The notes under the pieces: model-generated
What the model was told of the DNA's origin: nothing
Databases searched by the model: none
Seen by the model: only the letters and a program-made list of their open reading frames with translations
Position numbers and translations under genes: made by a program
Part shown: positions 1 to 7,956 of the stretch, one piece after another
Position numbering within the stretch: the first letter of the stretch is position 1
How the letters are laid out: every line of letters begins with the position of its first letter
DNA from: JARIHC01 sp035546975
Lineage (GTDB): Bacteria; Patescibacteriota; Saccharimonadia; Saccharimonadales; UBA4665
Reading direction: 5' to 3'
DNA: 25,676 nucleotides
NCBI GenBank assembly: GCA_035546975.1
Contig: DASZVS010000008.1
Span: 1 to 25,676 of the forward strand

Positions 1-821
1 AGGCGCGTAATTACACTTTGGATTCTATCTTGCCAAAAAGAGCTGTCGGGATTAATGTGCGGGAAACGCTGCCGGATCCTGTCTACAGTAAGTGAATCGT
101 CTATGTCTCTTGCTGCTCTTGGGAGCTCCGTCATAATTATACTTCTGAGAGCAGAATCGAACTGGCGGTGGCGGTCATTCGTAGTCATGTATTTATGTAG
201 TGGTCCCATTTTCCGCCTGATCGCAACGCCGCTAAGAATCACACCCTTATCCCGTGCGCTGGCTACATCCGTGCCTGCAATAGTCTCCAATTTTGCAAGC
301 AAACCGCCAGCCTGCTGCCAGTATTCATCTTCAACTTCGCTAGCGAATACTTCTTTTCCTTCATCGCTTATTCCCACCAGCGGCGAGCCATTAAGGCCTT
401 CTATTTTTTCCTTAGCAGCCTCTATCTTTTTACTCCGGTCATCTGCCACAAATCGGGTAACGCTTTTTCTGACCCGCTGGAATGTCGCGCCTTGAGGATT
501 AAGGTGATGGTTCTTCCTAAAAAAGCCTGCAACCCTTTCTATTTCAGCGGCCGGTGCAGGATCGCTATATCGTTTACCCAGGGAATCTTCCGCACTTATA
601 TGGAAGCGGCTAGCTACGTCTTCAACTTTATGGGCTGCCGATTCACCAAGCCCGCCGGCATAGCTTTGCGCCCGTACACCTGCTTCGCTAAGCAATGCAG
701 CATGCTCCGGCATTCGTTCTGCTAAACTTCCAATTCTATCTTGGAACGCTGCAGCTAGGCTGTCTGGTAAGGCTACTGCCTCTTCGCCGGTAGGTGGTGA
801 CTGGGCTGTTTTTTCGGACAT
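1..821 (-). CDS. Unrecognised protein, C-terminus cut by window edge
   Basis: An open frame of 273 codons runs from an ATG at 821 down to the window edge without a stop, so the gene continues outside. I checked every codon for stops and found none. The protein is soluble, charged and rich in Ala, Glu and Arg, with no signal peptide or membrane segment. It opens MSEKTAQSPPTGEE, followed by mostly helical sequence; a segment near residues 248-262 (SLTVDRIRQRF) could be part of a helix-turn-helix, but this is weak. No family is recognised. It lies downstream of holA on the same strand and probably has its own promoter in the 59-nt gap (TTGCAA, 17 bp, extended TGC-TAATGT). No Shine-Dalgarno is visible. 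The plus-strand frames at 55-495 and 492-725 are shadows of this gene. Confidence 0.75.
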   Translation of the reverse strand, partial: MSEKTAQSPPTGEEAVALPDSLAAAFQDRIGSLAERMPEHAALLSEAGVRAQSYAGGLGESAAHKVEDVASRFHISAEDSLGKRYSDPAPAAEIERVAGFFRKNHHLNPQGATFQRVRKSVTRFVADDRSKKIEAAKEKIEGLNGSPLVGISDEGKEVFASEVEDEYWQQAGGLLAKLETIAGTDVASARDKGVILSGVAIRRKMGPLHKYMTTNDRHRQFDSALRSIIMTELPRAARDIDDSLTVDRIRQRFPHINPDSSFWQDRIQSVITR

Positions 822-846
822 GTTTATTTTAGAACTTACAAAATAA

Positions 847-875
847 ACATTAGCATATTATTGATAAAATTGCAA
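847..875 (-). promoter_or_regulatory. Sigma70 promoter of the 1-821 gene
   Basis: On the minus strand there is a -35 TTGCAA (870-875), a 17-bp spacer, and a -10 TAATGT (847-852) preceded by TGC, the extended -10 dinucleotide. Transcription would start near 840 and leave a leader of about 19 nt. Assignment is by eye from consensus and spacing. Confidence 0.45.
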
Positions 876-880
876 TAAAT

Positions 881-1801
881 TTATCGGGCTATGGCTAGCA
901 AATAGTGTTGCAACGCTTCATCTGCATCAATATTCGTGCGCTTCATGGCAATGTCGATCTGGAGCAAATCACCGACCAGCTTGCGAAGTTCGGCAAGTGA
1001 AAGCCTGCGGGCAATTCCCTGGCTTTTGCGGACAACGAAAGGATTTAGTTTGGCGCTCCGGGCAACCTGCTCAGCTGGTTCATCACCGGAAGCTTTAATA
1101 ATCGCAAGCACATGCAGCTGCCATGCAAGCATGGCGATAATCTGGGCCGGCTCGACTTTGAGCGCCCGCTGCTCAGCATATAATGCCGCCGCTTTCTTGG
1201 TATTGCCGGCGAAGGCAGCGTCCAGGAGTTCAAATATTGTGCTTTGCGGTGCTGGTTCTGTAAGCAAATCTATCGATTGGCGTGAAATGTCAGGGCTGTA
1301 TAGCAGTAATTTTTCAAGCTCATTGGATAGCAGCAGCTGGTTCACCCCGACACGCTCTACCAAGTAACGCGCATCGGCAGGTTTGATCGAACCCTGGCGG
1401 GCTTTGGCGGTCTCGGCTAACCATTTTGCTAACCCGTTTGAGTCCAGCTCCGGAAATTCTTTAAAATCGGTATTTTTTTTCAAAAATTTATAATACGCAG
1501 TGCGTTTGTCCGGCTTTGGCTCCACTATAATTACATCGGTAGTTTCCGGGGTGTCATCTAAAATTTGTTCAGCTTGCTCGGTGAATTGCTTATTTGTACT
1601 CGGCTTACTTAGAACGACTAATTTTTTGGCCGCCAGAAACGGCAGGCTTGTTATGGACTCGCGGATTCTTTCTATGCCAGCCTCTTCACAATCTATCCGT
1701 TCAAGCGCCAGATCGCCATGTTCCTGGCAGAAGTCATCAACCAGCCGCCGAAGGGCTTGGCGCAAATCAAAATTATTTTCACCGGTTAAAGTAAGAATCA
1801 T
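881..1801 (-). CDS. holA: DNA polymerase III subunit delta
   Basis: The 306-aa protein matches the HolA pattern: a short beta strand (MILTLTGENNFDLRQAL), the lead-in to a degenerate AAA+ domain, and a segment KKLVVLSKPS near residue 60 where the family has its 'rvvvv' strand. A helical C-terminal clamp-loader collar follows. HolA opens the beta clamp and loads it as part of the gamma/tau-delta-delta' complex. Its length is a little below the usual 330-345 aa. A purine-rich AAAGGGAGA lies about 14 nt before the ATG, farther than an ideal Shine-Dalgarno. A -10-like TATAAT on the minus strand about 65 nt upstream suggests a true leader, unlike many neighbours. It is divergent from otsAB. Confidence 0.85.
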   Translation of the reverse strand: MILTLTGENNFDLRQALRRLVDDFCQEHGDLALERIDCEEAGIERIRESITSLPFLAAKKLVVLSKPSTNKQFTEQAEQILDDTPETTDVIIVEPKPDKRTAYYKFLKKNTDFKEFPELDSNGLAKWLAETAKARQGSIKPADARYLVERVGVNQLLLSNELEKLLLYSPDISRQSIDLLTEPAPQSTIFELLDAAFAGNTKKAAALYAEQRALKVEPAQIIAMLAWQLHVLAIIKASGDEPAEQVARSAKLNPFVVRKSQGIARRLSLAELRKLVGDLLQIDIAMKRTNIDADEALQHYLLAIAR

Positions 1802-1929
1802 ACGATTCGGCTCTGTCTCCCTTTTAACAGCCTATGATTTTAGCTGGAATGTATCCTATTTATTATACTTTATGAACTTACTAACAGCACGCGGCTTCCC
1901 TTCTCTGCTATGCTATAGATTGTCAGCTT

Positions 1930-4116
1930 ATGCCACAGGTCATTATCGTTTCGAATCGTTTGCCCGTCAGTGTCAAAAAAGACAATGGCCAACTCAGTTT
2001 TTATCCTAGCTTGGGAGGCCTCGCAACGGGCCTGGCTTCGTATATTGAAGATTCGAAGAACAAGTGGATCGGCTGGCCGGGAATCGCCAGCGACGAGCTT
2101 AAGGCAAACGAAAAACAAGAAATTATAGAAGAGCTCGCCAAACACAATTGCAGCCCGGTTTTTTTAACCAAGAGTGAGATAGGTAACTTTTATAACGGCT
2201 ACAGTAATTCCGTCCTTTGGCCACAATTTCATACGCTTCCCGGCCAGCGGAAAATAAAAGACAGCGACCGGACAAAATGGTGGTCATCCTACCGTAACGT
2301 TAACCGGCAATTCGCCGAAGCGACGCTCAACCTTGCCGAAACGAGCGACAAAATATGGGTGCACGATTACCAGCTTACCCTGGTGCCTGAACTCGTGCGG
2401 GCCGAACGATCAGACTTAAATATAGGTTTTTTCCTGCATATTCCCTTCCCTAAATCAAAAACGTTTAGCCGGCTCGCGGAGCACAAGAGATTACTCCACG
2501 GCATGCTGGGCGCGGACGTCATCGGCTTCCATACGGCGGAATACGTGGCCAATTTCCTGGAGAGCTGCAGTGCCGCCGGGCTTGCTCACGCCGAAAGCAA
2601 CATGGTTACCTTAAGCGATCATACTGTCCAGGTTAATAACTTCCCCATGGGGATAGATTACGAGAAATACGCCGCTGCCAGTAAGTCCAAGGCCGTCAAA
2701 GCCGCCTACCGAAAGTATCGTAAACGATATAAACATCTGCGCGTCATCGTGGCGGTAGACCGGCTCGACCCGAGCAAAGGACTGGTCGAACGCCTGGAAG
2801 CCTACCGCACGTTTCTTCAGTTGCAGCCAAAAATGCAGGGAAAAATAGTTTTCAGCATGGTTGCCGCGCCTTCCCGTACGGATGTGGCAGCTTATCGAAA
2901 CCTAGCCAAGCGGCTACAGTCGCTGGTCGACGAAATAAATACGACGTATGGCACGGCAAAATGGCAACCAGTCGACTACATAAATGTGTCAGTGCCCTTC
3001 GAAGAGGTAACGGCCTTGTTCAAAATTGCCGACGTAGCTTTTATAGCTCCTCTCCGCGATGGCATGAACTTAGTAGCCAAAGAATTTATCGCAAGCAAGC
3101 GAAAAGGCGGCGTTTTAATATTGAGTCAGACAGCTGGCGCCGCCGAGGAATTGCCGGACGCCATACTGGTTAATCCCCGCAAACAGGAAGAGCTGGTTGA
3201 CGCTTTGCAGCAAGCCTTAACCATGCGAAGGCGTGAGTTACGGGGCCGCCTAAAGCGTATGCAGCAGCAATTAGCTACTAACACGGTGCAAGAATGGGCC
3301 GCAGGCTTCGTAGAAACGCTCAGAAAGCCGGTGCCGGGCACGCCCGTTATTACGCCTCCTTTGAAAGGACGAACCCGCTCACAGCTTCTGAAAGACTACA
3401 CTGCGGCTAAAAAAAGATTACTCTTCCTCGATTATGACGGCAGCCTGGTTCCACTTATTGAAGACTACAAGGCAGCCAAACCGCCGAAGCAACTCATAAA
3501 CCTGCTCAAAACGCTGGCAGCCGATAAACGTAACGAGGTCGTGCTAATCAGCGGACGGGACGTAACCGATTTGGACAAATGGTTTGGAAGCTTGCCGATA
3601 AACCTTGTGGCCGAACACGGCGCAGCCCTGAAACGCAGCCATAAGAAATCGTGGCAAACTATAGAAAAAGTAGATACTAAATGGAAAAGAACGTTAATCC
3701 CTGTTTTAGAAAAATATGCAGCCCTAACGCCTAAAGCCCGCGTAGAAATCAAGCCTCATTCACTGGTGTGGCATTACCGTGGATCACCTTCATATTACGC
3801 GCAAAAATACGCAGTAACCATTAAGCGGGCGCTTAAATCAATCGTGAAAGATTACGGCTTACAGATCGTCCAGGGCAATAAGATGCTGGAAATCAAAAAT
3901 CCCCGGATTAGCAAAGGAGAGGCCGCGGCATATTGGTTGGCTGGAAATTACGATTTTATTATGTCGATTGGTGACGACGCTACTGACGAGGAGCTGTTTG
4001 AAGCACTGCCGGAAGCCGCTTATAGCATTAAGGTAGGCCGCGGACGGACGGCAGCGAGCAGCCGTCTGCCAAGCTCGGCTGAAGCCATGAAATTACTCAA
4101 CGCTTTGGCGCGGTAA
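1930..4116 (+). CDS. Bifunctional trehalose-6-phosphate synthase/phosphatase (OtsA-OtsB fusion)
   Basis: The 728-aa protein joins two enzymes. Residues 1 to about 460 are a GT20 glycosyltransferase that makes trehalose-6-phosphate from a nucleotide-glucose and glucose-6-phosphate. It has SNRLPV near the N-terminus, the GGLATGL loop, HDYQL (D146), RLDPSKG (R278, K283) and DGMNLVAKE (D377, E385), matching the E. coli OtsA nucleotide-sugar residues. Residues from about 490 are a HAD trehalose-phosphatase with nucleophile DYDGS (D501, D503), ISGRD, and the Mg site GDDATDE (D682, D683, D686). Both active sites look intact. The product is trehalose, a compatible solute. A -10-like TATAGA ends 10 nt before the ATG and no Shine-Dalgarno is seen. 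The last 20 nt overlap the end of mutM on the opposite strand. Confidence 0.93.
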   Translation: MPQVIIVSNRLPVSVKKDNGQLSFYPSLGGLATGLASYIEDSKNKWIGWPGIASDELKANEKQEIIEELAKHNCSPVFLTKSEIGNFYNGYSNSVLWPQFHTLPGQRKIKDSDRTKWWSSYRNVNRQFAEATLNLAETSDKIWVHDYQLTLVPELVRAERSDLNIGFFLHIPFPKSKTFSRLAEHKRLLHGMLGADVIGFHTAEYVANFLESCSAAGLAHAESNMVTLSDHTVQVNNFPMGIDYEKYAAASKSKAVKAAYRKYRKRYKHLRVIVAVDRLDPSKGLVERLEAYRTFLQLQPKMQGKIVFSMVAAPSRTDVAAYRNLAKRLQSLVDEINTTYGTAKWQPVDYINVSVPFEEVTALFKIADVAFIAPLRDGMNLVAKEFIASKRKGGVLILSQTAGAAEELPDAILVNPRKQEELVDALQQALTMRRRELRGRLKRMQQQLATNTVQEWAAGFVETLRKPVPGTPVITPPLKGRTRSQLLKDYTAAKKRLLFLDYDGSLVPLIEDYKAAKPPKQLINLLKTLAADKRNEVVLISGRDVTDLDKWFGSLPINLVAEHGAALKRSHKKSWQTIEKVDTKWKRTLIPVLEKYAALTPKARVEIKPHSLVWHYRGSPSYYAQKYAVTIKRALKSIVKDYGLQIVQGNKMLEIKNPRISKGEAAAYWLAGNYDFIMSIGDDATDEELFEALPEAAYSIKVGRGRTAASSRLPSSAEAMKLLNALAR

Positions 4117-4981
4117 ATTTCTGGCAATGCGGGCAAATGTGCGTGCCGCGGCCGGCAACGCGAATTTTCTCGATGGTATGGCCGCAGCGCGGACATGGCT
4201 GGCCTTCGCGCCGGAACACCCGGGCAAAGCTCATATAACTACCGCGTTTGCCGGCCGCATCGACATAGTTACGGTCTGTCGAGCCACCCTTCTCTATCGA
4301 TAATTCCAGCACATATATCAGTTCGTCATATAACTTATGAAACTGCGGAGCCGTAAGTCTGCTTACAGGCGTGGCAGGATGTATTTTGGCGCCCCACAAC
4401 GCTTCATCGGCATAAATATTGCCTACGCCCGCGATAACGGTTTGGTCCAGCAGCGCGGCCTTGATATTAGTATTTTTACGCCGCATTAGCCGATCGCGCA
4501 TTTGCTGCCACGTGAAGTCGGCGGCCAGCGGTTCCGGACCGACTTTTTTGAAAAAATCGAGGTTTACGACCTCTGCCGTCGGCAAAAGGCGCATCCAGCC
4601 AAATTTGCGCTGGTCATTGAAAAAGAGCCGGCTGCCATCGGTGAATACAATAGTTACGCGCGTAGACTTGTCCGGCAATTCGCCGACTAACGAGTTATTG
4701 GGATGCCCGGCGCCAAAACGCTCTTTGGCAGAGCGGAACACGAGCTGGCCAGTCATTTTTAAGTGGATCACTAGGGAATACTTACTCGAGAGTTCTATGA
4801 GTAAGACTTTGGCGCGCCGCTCGACCGTAACGATCTTTGCGCCAACGGCGAACTCCTTTACATCGGATTCGGCATTCGGAAATGATTTCGGCCAATCAAA
4901 ATCGATCGCTGCTATCTCACGCCCCGGTAAGAATTTGGAGAGGCCGATCCGTACGGTTTCTACTTCTGGCAATTCTGGCAT
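4097..4981 (-). CDS. mutM: Formamidopyrimidine-DNA glycosylase
   Basis: The 294-aa protein begins with the signature PELPEVETVR, in which the N-terminal proline (exposed after Met removal) and E3 are catalytic. This fixes the start at 4981. The central helix-two-turn-helix (NIYADEALWGAKIHP) and a complete C-terminal zinc finger CPRC...CPHC follow. MutM excises 8-oxoguanine and formamidopyrimidine and nicks the abasic site by beta,delta-elimination. The intact C4 finger matters because the primase in this window has lost its zinc ligands. The -10 TATAAT on the minus strand (4991-4996) ends 9 nt before the ATG, predicting a leader of about 3 nt. The gene shares a divergent promoter region with the 79-aa gene at 5027. 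Confidence 0.95.
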   Translation of the reverse strand: MPELPEVETVRIGLSKFLPGREIAAIDFDWPKSFPNAESDVKEFAVGAKIVTVERRAKVLLIELSSKYSLVIHLKMTGQLVFRSAKERFGAGHPNNSLVGELPDKSTRVTIVFTDGSRLFFNDQRKFGWMRLLPTAEVVNLDFFKKVGPEPLAADFTWQQMRDRLMRRKNTNIKAALLDQTVIAGVGNIYADEALWGAKIHPATPVSRLTAPQFHKLYDELIYVLELSIEKGGSTDRNYVDAAGKRGSYMSFARVFRREGQPCPRCGHTIEKIRVAGRGTHICPHCQKFTAPKR

Positions 4982-4990
4982 GGTCTAACC

Positions 4991-5020
4991 ATTATAGCTT
5001 GCAGCAGTCGCGTATATAAT
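4991..5020. promoter_or_regulatory. Interlocked divergent promoters of mutM and the 5027 gene
   Basis: Two perfect -10 hexamers face away from each other: TATAAT on the minus strand (4991-4996) for mutM, and TATAAT on the plus strand (5015-5020) for the 5027 gene. With one flanking base each they form the inverted repeat CATTATA (4990-4996) / TATAATG (5015-5021). The best -35 match for each lies on the other gene's -10: TTATAG at 4992-4997 (plus, 17-bp spacer) and TTATAT complementary to 5014-5019 (minus, 17-bp spacer). The two starts are 45 nt apart. Confidence 0.6.
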
Positions 5021-5026
5021 GGGCGT

Positions 5027-5266
5027 ATGGACAGTTTAGATAACATATTGAGCCGGAAAGATTTCGATGAACCGCCGGAAATTAGCAGTATCAAAAAATA
5101 TGTTGAGGATAATTATAAAGTTGCCGTGAGCGTTCAAGTCCGCGACCGCGACATTGTTATTCACGTACCCAGCGCGGCCCTCGCTAATACGCTGCGGCTT
5201 CGAATTCCGGAAATCAAACGCCGCTGCCAAACCGACAAACGCCTAACTTTCCGAATTGGCGGCTAG
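5027..5266 (+). CDS. Small DciA-like (DUF721-like) protein
   Basis: This 79-aa protein has an acidic N-terminal stretch and then a segment (VSVQVRDRDIVIHVPSAA, followed by LANTLRLRIPEIKRR and a final strand LTFRIG). The segment resembles the KH-like domain of DciA/DUF721, which helps load the replicative helicase DnaB in many bacteria. The resemblance is a pattern judgement, not a proven match. At 79 aa it would be little more than the minimal domain. A perfect TATAAT ends exactly 6 nt before the ATG, so the mRNA is predicted to begin at the start codon. No Shine-Dalgarno is present. Its last 24 nt overlap the end of the HAD gene on the other strand. Confidence 0.7.
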   Translation: MDSLDNILSRKDFDEPPEISSIKKYVEDNYKVAVSVQVRDRDIVIHVPSAALANTLRLRIPEIKRRCQTDKRLTFRIGG

Positions 5267-5827
5267 AATCTTCTCGAGTTCGGCTTTCATTTGTTCGAAA
5301 CTTTCGTACAGAATTGCTTGCATTCCAGCCTCTTTAGCTCCTGTGCAATGGCGCTCTTGATCATCAATGAACACACATTCGCCCGGTTCCACGCCAAGCT
5401 CCCCGGCAATCTTTTCGTAAGACAGCGGATCGGGTTTAGTGATACCTGACTCGTACGAAAGGCTGATGGCGTCAAACAATTGCAGCTGCTCATCAGTGAA
5501 AAAGTTCTTAAGCCAATTAGCCGCGGCATTGCTGAGCATGCCAATTTTATAGTCAGGCCTAAGACGCTCAGTGATATAAGTAAACAGCTTCTGGTTCGTT
5601 ACATTAACTTCAATGGCTTCATTTACCTCACTTACAGAGAGATTCGCCAGTTCCGCTATCTTCCCAACAAATTGCTCATGGCTGATAAGCCCGGCATTCG
5701 ACTGCCGGTTTAATTCTGACGCTTGTTCGCTGAGTGCTTTATCGCGGCCAAACTGCTGCTCCTTGAAAGGCAGCCAGCCCTCAGTCGTCAAAACGCCGAA
5801 ACAATCAAAAATAACGGCTTTGATCAT
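5243..5827 (-). CDS. HAD-superfamily hydrolase (subfamily IA)
   Basis: The 194-aa protein starts MIKAVIFDCFGVLTTEG. The nucleophile aspartate is D8, but the usual second aspartate (D+2) is Phe, giving DxFGV as in the YihX-like subgroup. A helical cap follows. Motif II is in GMLSNAAA, motif III is the Lys of GITKPDP, and motif IV is CVFIDDQ. It is probably a sugar-phosphate or nucleotide phosphatase; the substrate cannot be read from sequence. TATAAT on the minus strand (5836-5841) ends 8 nt before the ATG, inside the 3' flank of the gene upstream. The bases before the ATG, AGTAGT, are identical to those before dnaG. Confidence 0.85.
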   Translation of the reverse strand: MIKAVIFDCFGVLTTEGWLPFKEQQFGRDKALSEQASELNRQSNAGLISHEQFVGKIAELANLSVSEVNEAIEVNVTNQKLFTYITERLRPDYKIGMLSNAAANWLKNFFTDEQLQLFDAISLSYESGITKPDPLSYEKIAGELGVEPGECVFIDDQERHCTGAKEAGMQAILYESFEQMKAELEKILAANSES

Positions 5828-5843
5828 ACTACTTAATTATAAA

Positions 5844-6422
5844 TCACGGAGAATTCAGATGCTGTAAGCTCTGGGTCAATGTGAAGTAATCCGGGATCTG
5901 GTATTCAAAGAGCGAAATAGTCAGGGTTGTATTGCCTTTGTAGGTCCTGGGTTGCGCCGAGCCGCAACTGGTAGTCCAGTAGCGCTCCACTGTATTGTTC
6001 CCGTCCAACAGCTCAAAAACATACCGCTTTCCGAGTGGGCAATAACCTTTTTCGTTAGCGAGCAGCTTGTTATTATCGCCTTTCGTAAAACCGGCGTGGC
6101 CAAGAGCGTACAGAAGATTGCTATAGGCATTTTCGTTGTTTGCATAACTCTGTGTATTTACTACCGTTCCCTGGTAGCCTTGAATTTGCTGGTATGTCGC
6201 ATCATCCTTACCAACGGTAACGCGGACAGCGGTATGATTCGTGTCGGCGTTGATTGGCCCGTCAATAGTCATCCGCACTACCGCATTACTAGAAGCGTAA
6301 TCAGTAAGCGCCTTGGTAGTCTTCGGCTTTTTGGAATTAGGGCCGCCGCCGCCAGAAAACAGCAGCACTACGAGGATAATAAGCAACCCGATGGTAACCA
6401 AAAAACCTATAAAATATCGCAT
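5844..6422 (-). CDS. Membrane-anchored exported protein of unknown function
   Basis: The 192-aa protein has one N-terminal hydrophobic segment (residues 4-22, FIGFLVTIGLLIILVVLLF) followed by SGGGG and a polar region. It should be tethered to the membrane with the rest outside. Two cysteines (in KGYCPLG and TTSCGS) could form a disulfide in the exported domain. There is no lipobox and no recognised family. This gene has a classic leader: promoter TTGCAA-17-TAGTAT and GTGAGG centred about 10 nt before the ATG. It lies upstream of the HAD gene on the same strand, which has its own promoter. Confidence 0.75.
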   Translation of the reverse strand: MRYFIGFLVTIGLLIILVVLLFSGGGGPNSKKPKTTKALTDYASSNAVVRMTIDGPINADTNHTAVRVTVGKDDATYQQIQGYQGTVVNTQSYANNENAYSNLLYALGHAGFTKGDNNKLLANEKGYCPLGKRYVFELLDGNNTVERYWTTSCGSAQPRTYKGNTTLTISLFEYQIPDYFTLTQSLQHLNSP

Positions 6423-6463
6423 AATTTTTCCTCACGCCCCAAACTCTACAGCGTGGTGTATAT

Positions 6464-6492
6464 ATACTAACACGATTAAGCTTATTTTGCAA
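6464..6492 (-). promoter_or_regulatory. Sigma70 promoter of the 5844-6422 gene
   Basis: The minus strand shows -35 TTGCAA (6487-6492), a 17-bp spacer and -10 TAGTAT (6464-6469). The predicted start near 6457 gives a leader of about 35 nt ending in Shine-Dalgarno GTGAGG (6430-6435), 7 nt before the ATG. A 10-bp palindrome GTATATATAC (6458-6467) overlaps the -10. Confidence 0.55.
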
Positions 6493-6503
6493 GTTTTTCT
6501 CTT

Positions 6504-6522
6504 ACCGTTCCCAAAAAACGGT
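6504..6522. repeat. Inverted repeat in the 6423-6607 gap
   Basis: ACCGTT (6504-6509) and AACGGT (6517-6522) form a perfect 6-bp inverted repeat with a 7-nt loop. Neither strand has a T-run directly after the stem, so it is not a typical terminator. It lies between two divergent genes and could be an operator, or chance. Confidence 0.3.
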
Positions 6523-6607
6523 TACCCTCACCCTCCAAACACAGATACTCTTGCTACTAATGTCTGGAATTCTACTAGCTTAAGCGGCTATAATAAACGA
6601 AGCTATC

Positions 6608-7063
6608 ATGAAGAGATTATTCAGATACGAAGTCAGTATAATCACATTCGTGCAGTTCGTACTGCTCAGCTTTCTGAGCTTGGCGAGCAGTATCAGCTCT
6701 ATTGTCAGTACTTGCGTTCACGACAGCGGCAGCTGCGTAGAAAATATGCTGCCGTCTATTATTCTGTTTATTCTCATCGCGGTTTGGTTCGGCTTTGTGT
6801 GGGTACTGTCGTACTCGGTCCAGGAGCGGCGTAGCCGCAAACTAACAGCCGTCTTAATCATAGCCGAGATAGGCATAGCGGGGATTGCGTACTTTAGCGT
6901 TAAGCACCACAATAATAATGATTGGCTAAGCGTAATCACCAGTATCATCGACTTTGTTTTGGCGCTTTGGGTCATTGTATTGGCTGCTAGAATATTTATG
7001 GCTGGAGGCGGCCGCGCCGGCAGCCAAAGACGACGTCGGCGCCGTCCTACAACAAGCTCGTAA
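6608..7063 (+). CDS. Small multi-pass membrane protein, unknown function
   Basis: The 151-aa protein has about four hydrophobic segments (roughly residues 8-32, 49-69, 76-94 and 105-128), then an arginine-rich tail (SQRRRRRRPTTSS) that should sit in the cytoplasm by the positive-inside rule. Two cysteines (36 and 43) lie in the loop after the first segment and could pair outside. No family is recognised. A TATAAT (6589-6594) lies 13 nt before the ATG, predicting a leader of about 7 nt without Shine-Dalgarno. The last 17 nt overlap the end of the NUDIX gene on the other strand. Confidence 0.7.
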   Translation: MKRLFRYEVSIITFVQFVLLSFLSLASSISSIVSTCVHDSGSCVENMLPSIILFILIAVWFGFVWVLSYSVQERRSRKLTAVLIIAEIGIAGIAYFSVKHHNNNDWLSVITSIIDFVLALWVIVLAARIFMAGGGRAGSQRRRRRRPTTSS

Positions 7064-7481
7064 ATTCCTCCGGGTACTTATGTGCCAGGCGTTTTTTGGC
7101 TTCTGTCCTGTCTACCCACTCACAAGCTACATGTTCCTTACTCAACCGGATTTCGCTGTTATCGGGGACTTCAACCGTGTAAACCATCAGGACAAGCCCT
7201 GCTTTTTTTTGCTCTTCAAGCGGTATCTCATGATTTGAGATGACGGCCGTAAAAAATTTGAGGTTCTTCACGCCGGAGATACCTGTTTCTTCTTTTATTT
7301 CGCGTTCCAGAGTAGCCACAACATCATCTTCGCCCTCATCGATGCGACCACCGGGAATATCCCAATACGGTGTGACATTGCCACGGTGGTTCGTAACATC
7401 AGCTTTGAGCAAAAGAATGTTGCCTTCGTCGTTTTGCACGAGACCCTTGATGCCAACAAAGAAAAGTTTCGCCCGGCTCAT
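7047..7481 (-). CDS. NUDIX hydrolase with a one-residue insertion in the Nudix box
   Basis: The 144-aa protein has a Nudix box: GGRIDEGE, then eight residues (DDVVATLE), then REIKEETGI. The consensus is G-x5-E-x7-REUxEExGU, so here the first part is one residue longer than standard, while the metal-binding REIKEE part is intact. NUDIX enzymes cleave nucleoside diphosphates linked to another moiety and often clean damaged nucleotides. The start ATG overlaps the TGA of the upstream NUDIX gene (ATGA at 7478-7481), so translation is probably coupled. Confidence 0.88.
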   Translation of the reverse strand: MSRAKLFFVGIKGLVQNDEGNILLLKADVTNHRGNVTPYWDIPGGRIDEGEDDVVATLEREIKEETGISGVKNLKFFTAVISNHEIPLEEQKKAGLVLMVYTVEVPDNSEIRLSKEHVACEWVDRTEAKKRLAHKYPEEFTSLL

Positions 7482-7873
7482 TTCATTTCATTGGCCAAAA
7501 TGATGGCTTGCTTAATTTCTTTTTCGAGCGTTTCATACTCATCCAGTTCATCGGAGGTAACCCAGGCAAACTCTTGGTGCTCGCTGCTAAGCCGGATATC
7601 GCTCGCCTTGGTTTTGCACAAGAAAAAGATGGCTACAATATGTTTCAGCTCGCCCTCGGGCTTGGCAAACCATTCGTCTACGTGTATCGCTTTGCCTACT
7701 TCCAGGTCAGTAATGCCGGTTTCTTCCTCTGTTTCACGGCGCAAGCCGTCTTCGAGCTTTTCCCCTTTTTCAAGGCGGCCGCCGACAGCCTGCCAGCGTT
7801 CGCCCTCACGCATTATCAAAAACTTGCCCCCTGGATTTTGAATAACTGCCTTAACGGCAACCTGGCTGTCCAT
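7478..7873 (-). CDS. NUDIX hydrolase
   Basis: The 131-aa protein carries a standard Nudix box: GGRLEKGE, seven residues, then RETEEETGI. The early segment KFLIMREGERWQAVGG and the later KHIVAIFFLC strand fit the fold. The substrate cannot be read from sequence; the MutT/ADP-ribose-type branches are options. It is first in a two-gene operon and has the strongest Shine-Dalgarno in the window, AGGAGGGG (complement of 7877-7884), placed 3 nt before the ATG. Possible promoter elements are TTAACA (7920-7925) with TATTAA (7896-7901, 18-bp spacer). These overlap the -35 of the divergent gene at 7957. Confidence 0.9.
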   Translation of the reverse strand: MDSQVAVKAVIQNPGGKFLIMREGERWQAVGGRLEKGEKLEDGLRRETEEETGITDLEVGKAIHVDEWFAKPEGELKHIVAIFFLCKTKASDIRLSSEHQEFAWVTSDELDEYETLEKEIKQAIILANEMK

Positions 7874-7918
7874 TTACCCCTCCTGCTTTAATGTATTAAT
7901 AGTAACAAAATTTCTCTT

Positions 7919-7947
7919 TTGTTAATTTTCTCAAAAAGTTTTATAAT
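7919..7947 (+). promoter_or_regulatory. Promoter of the 7957 gene
   Basis: Plus strand -35 TTGTTA (7919-7924), 17-bp spacer, perfect -10 TATAAT (7942-7947). The -10 ends 9 nt before the GTG start, so the predicted leader is about 3 nt. The -35 overlaps the candidate TTAACA -35 of the divergent NUDIX operon. Confidence 0.6.
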
Positions 7948-7956
7948 AATTAAACT

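Noticed and set aside
936..1367. 143-aa plus-strand frame over holA
   Set aside because: Serine-rich shadow of a well-supported gene on the minus strand.
6504..6522. Inverted repeat as a terminator
   Set aside because: No T-run follows on either strand; kept only as an unexplained repeat.
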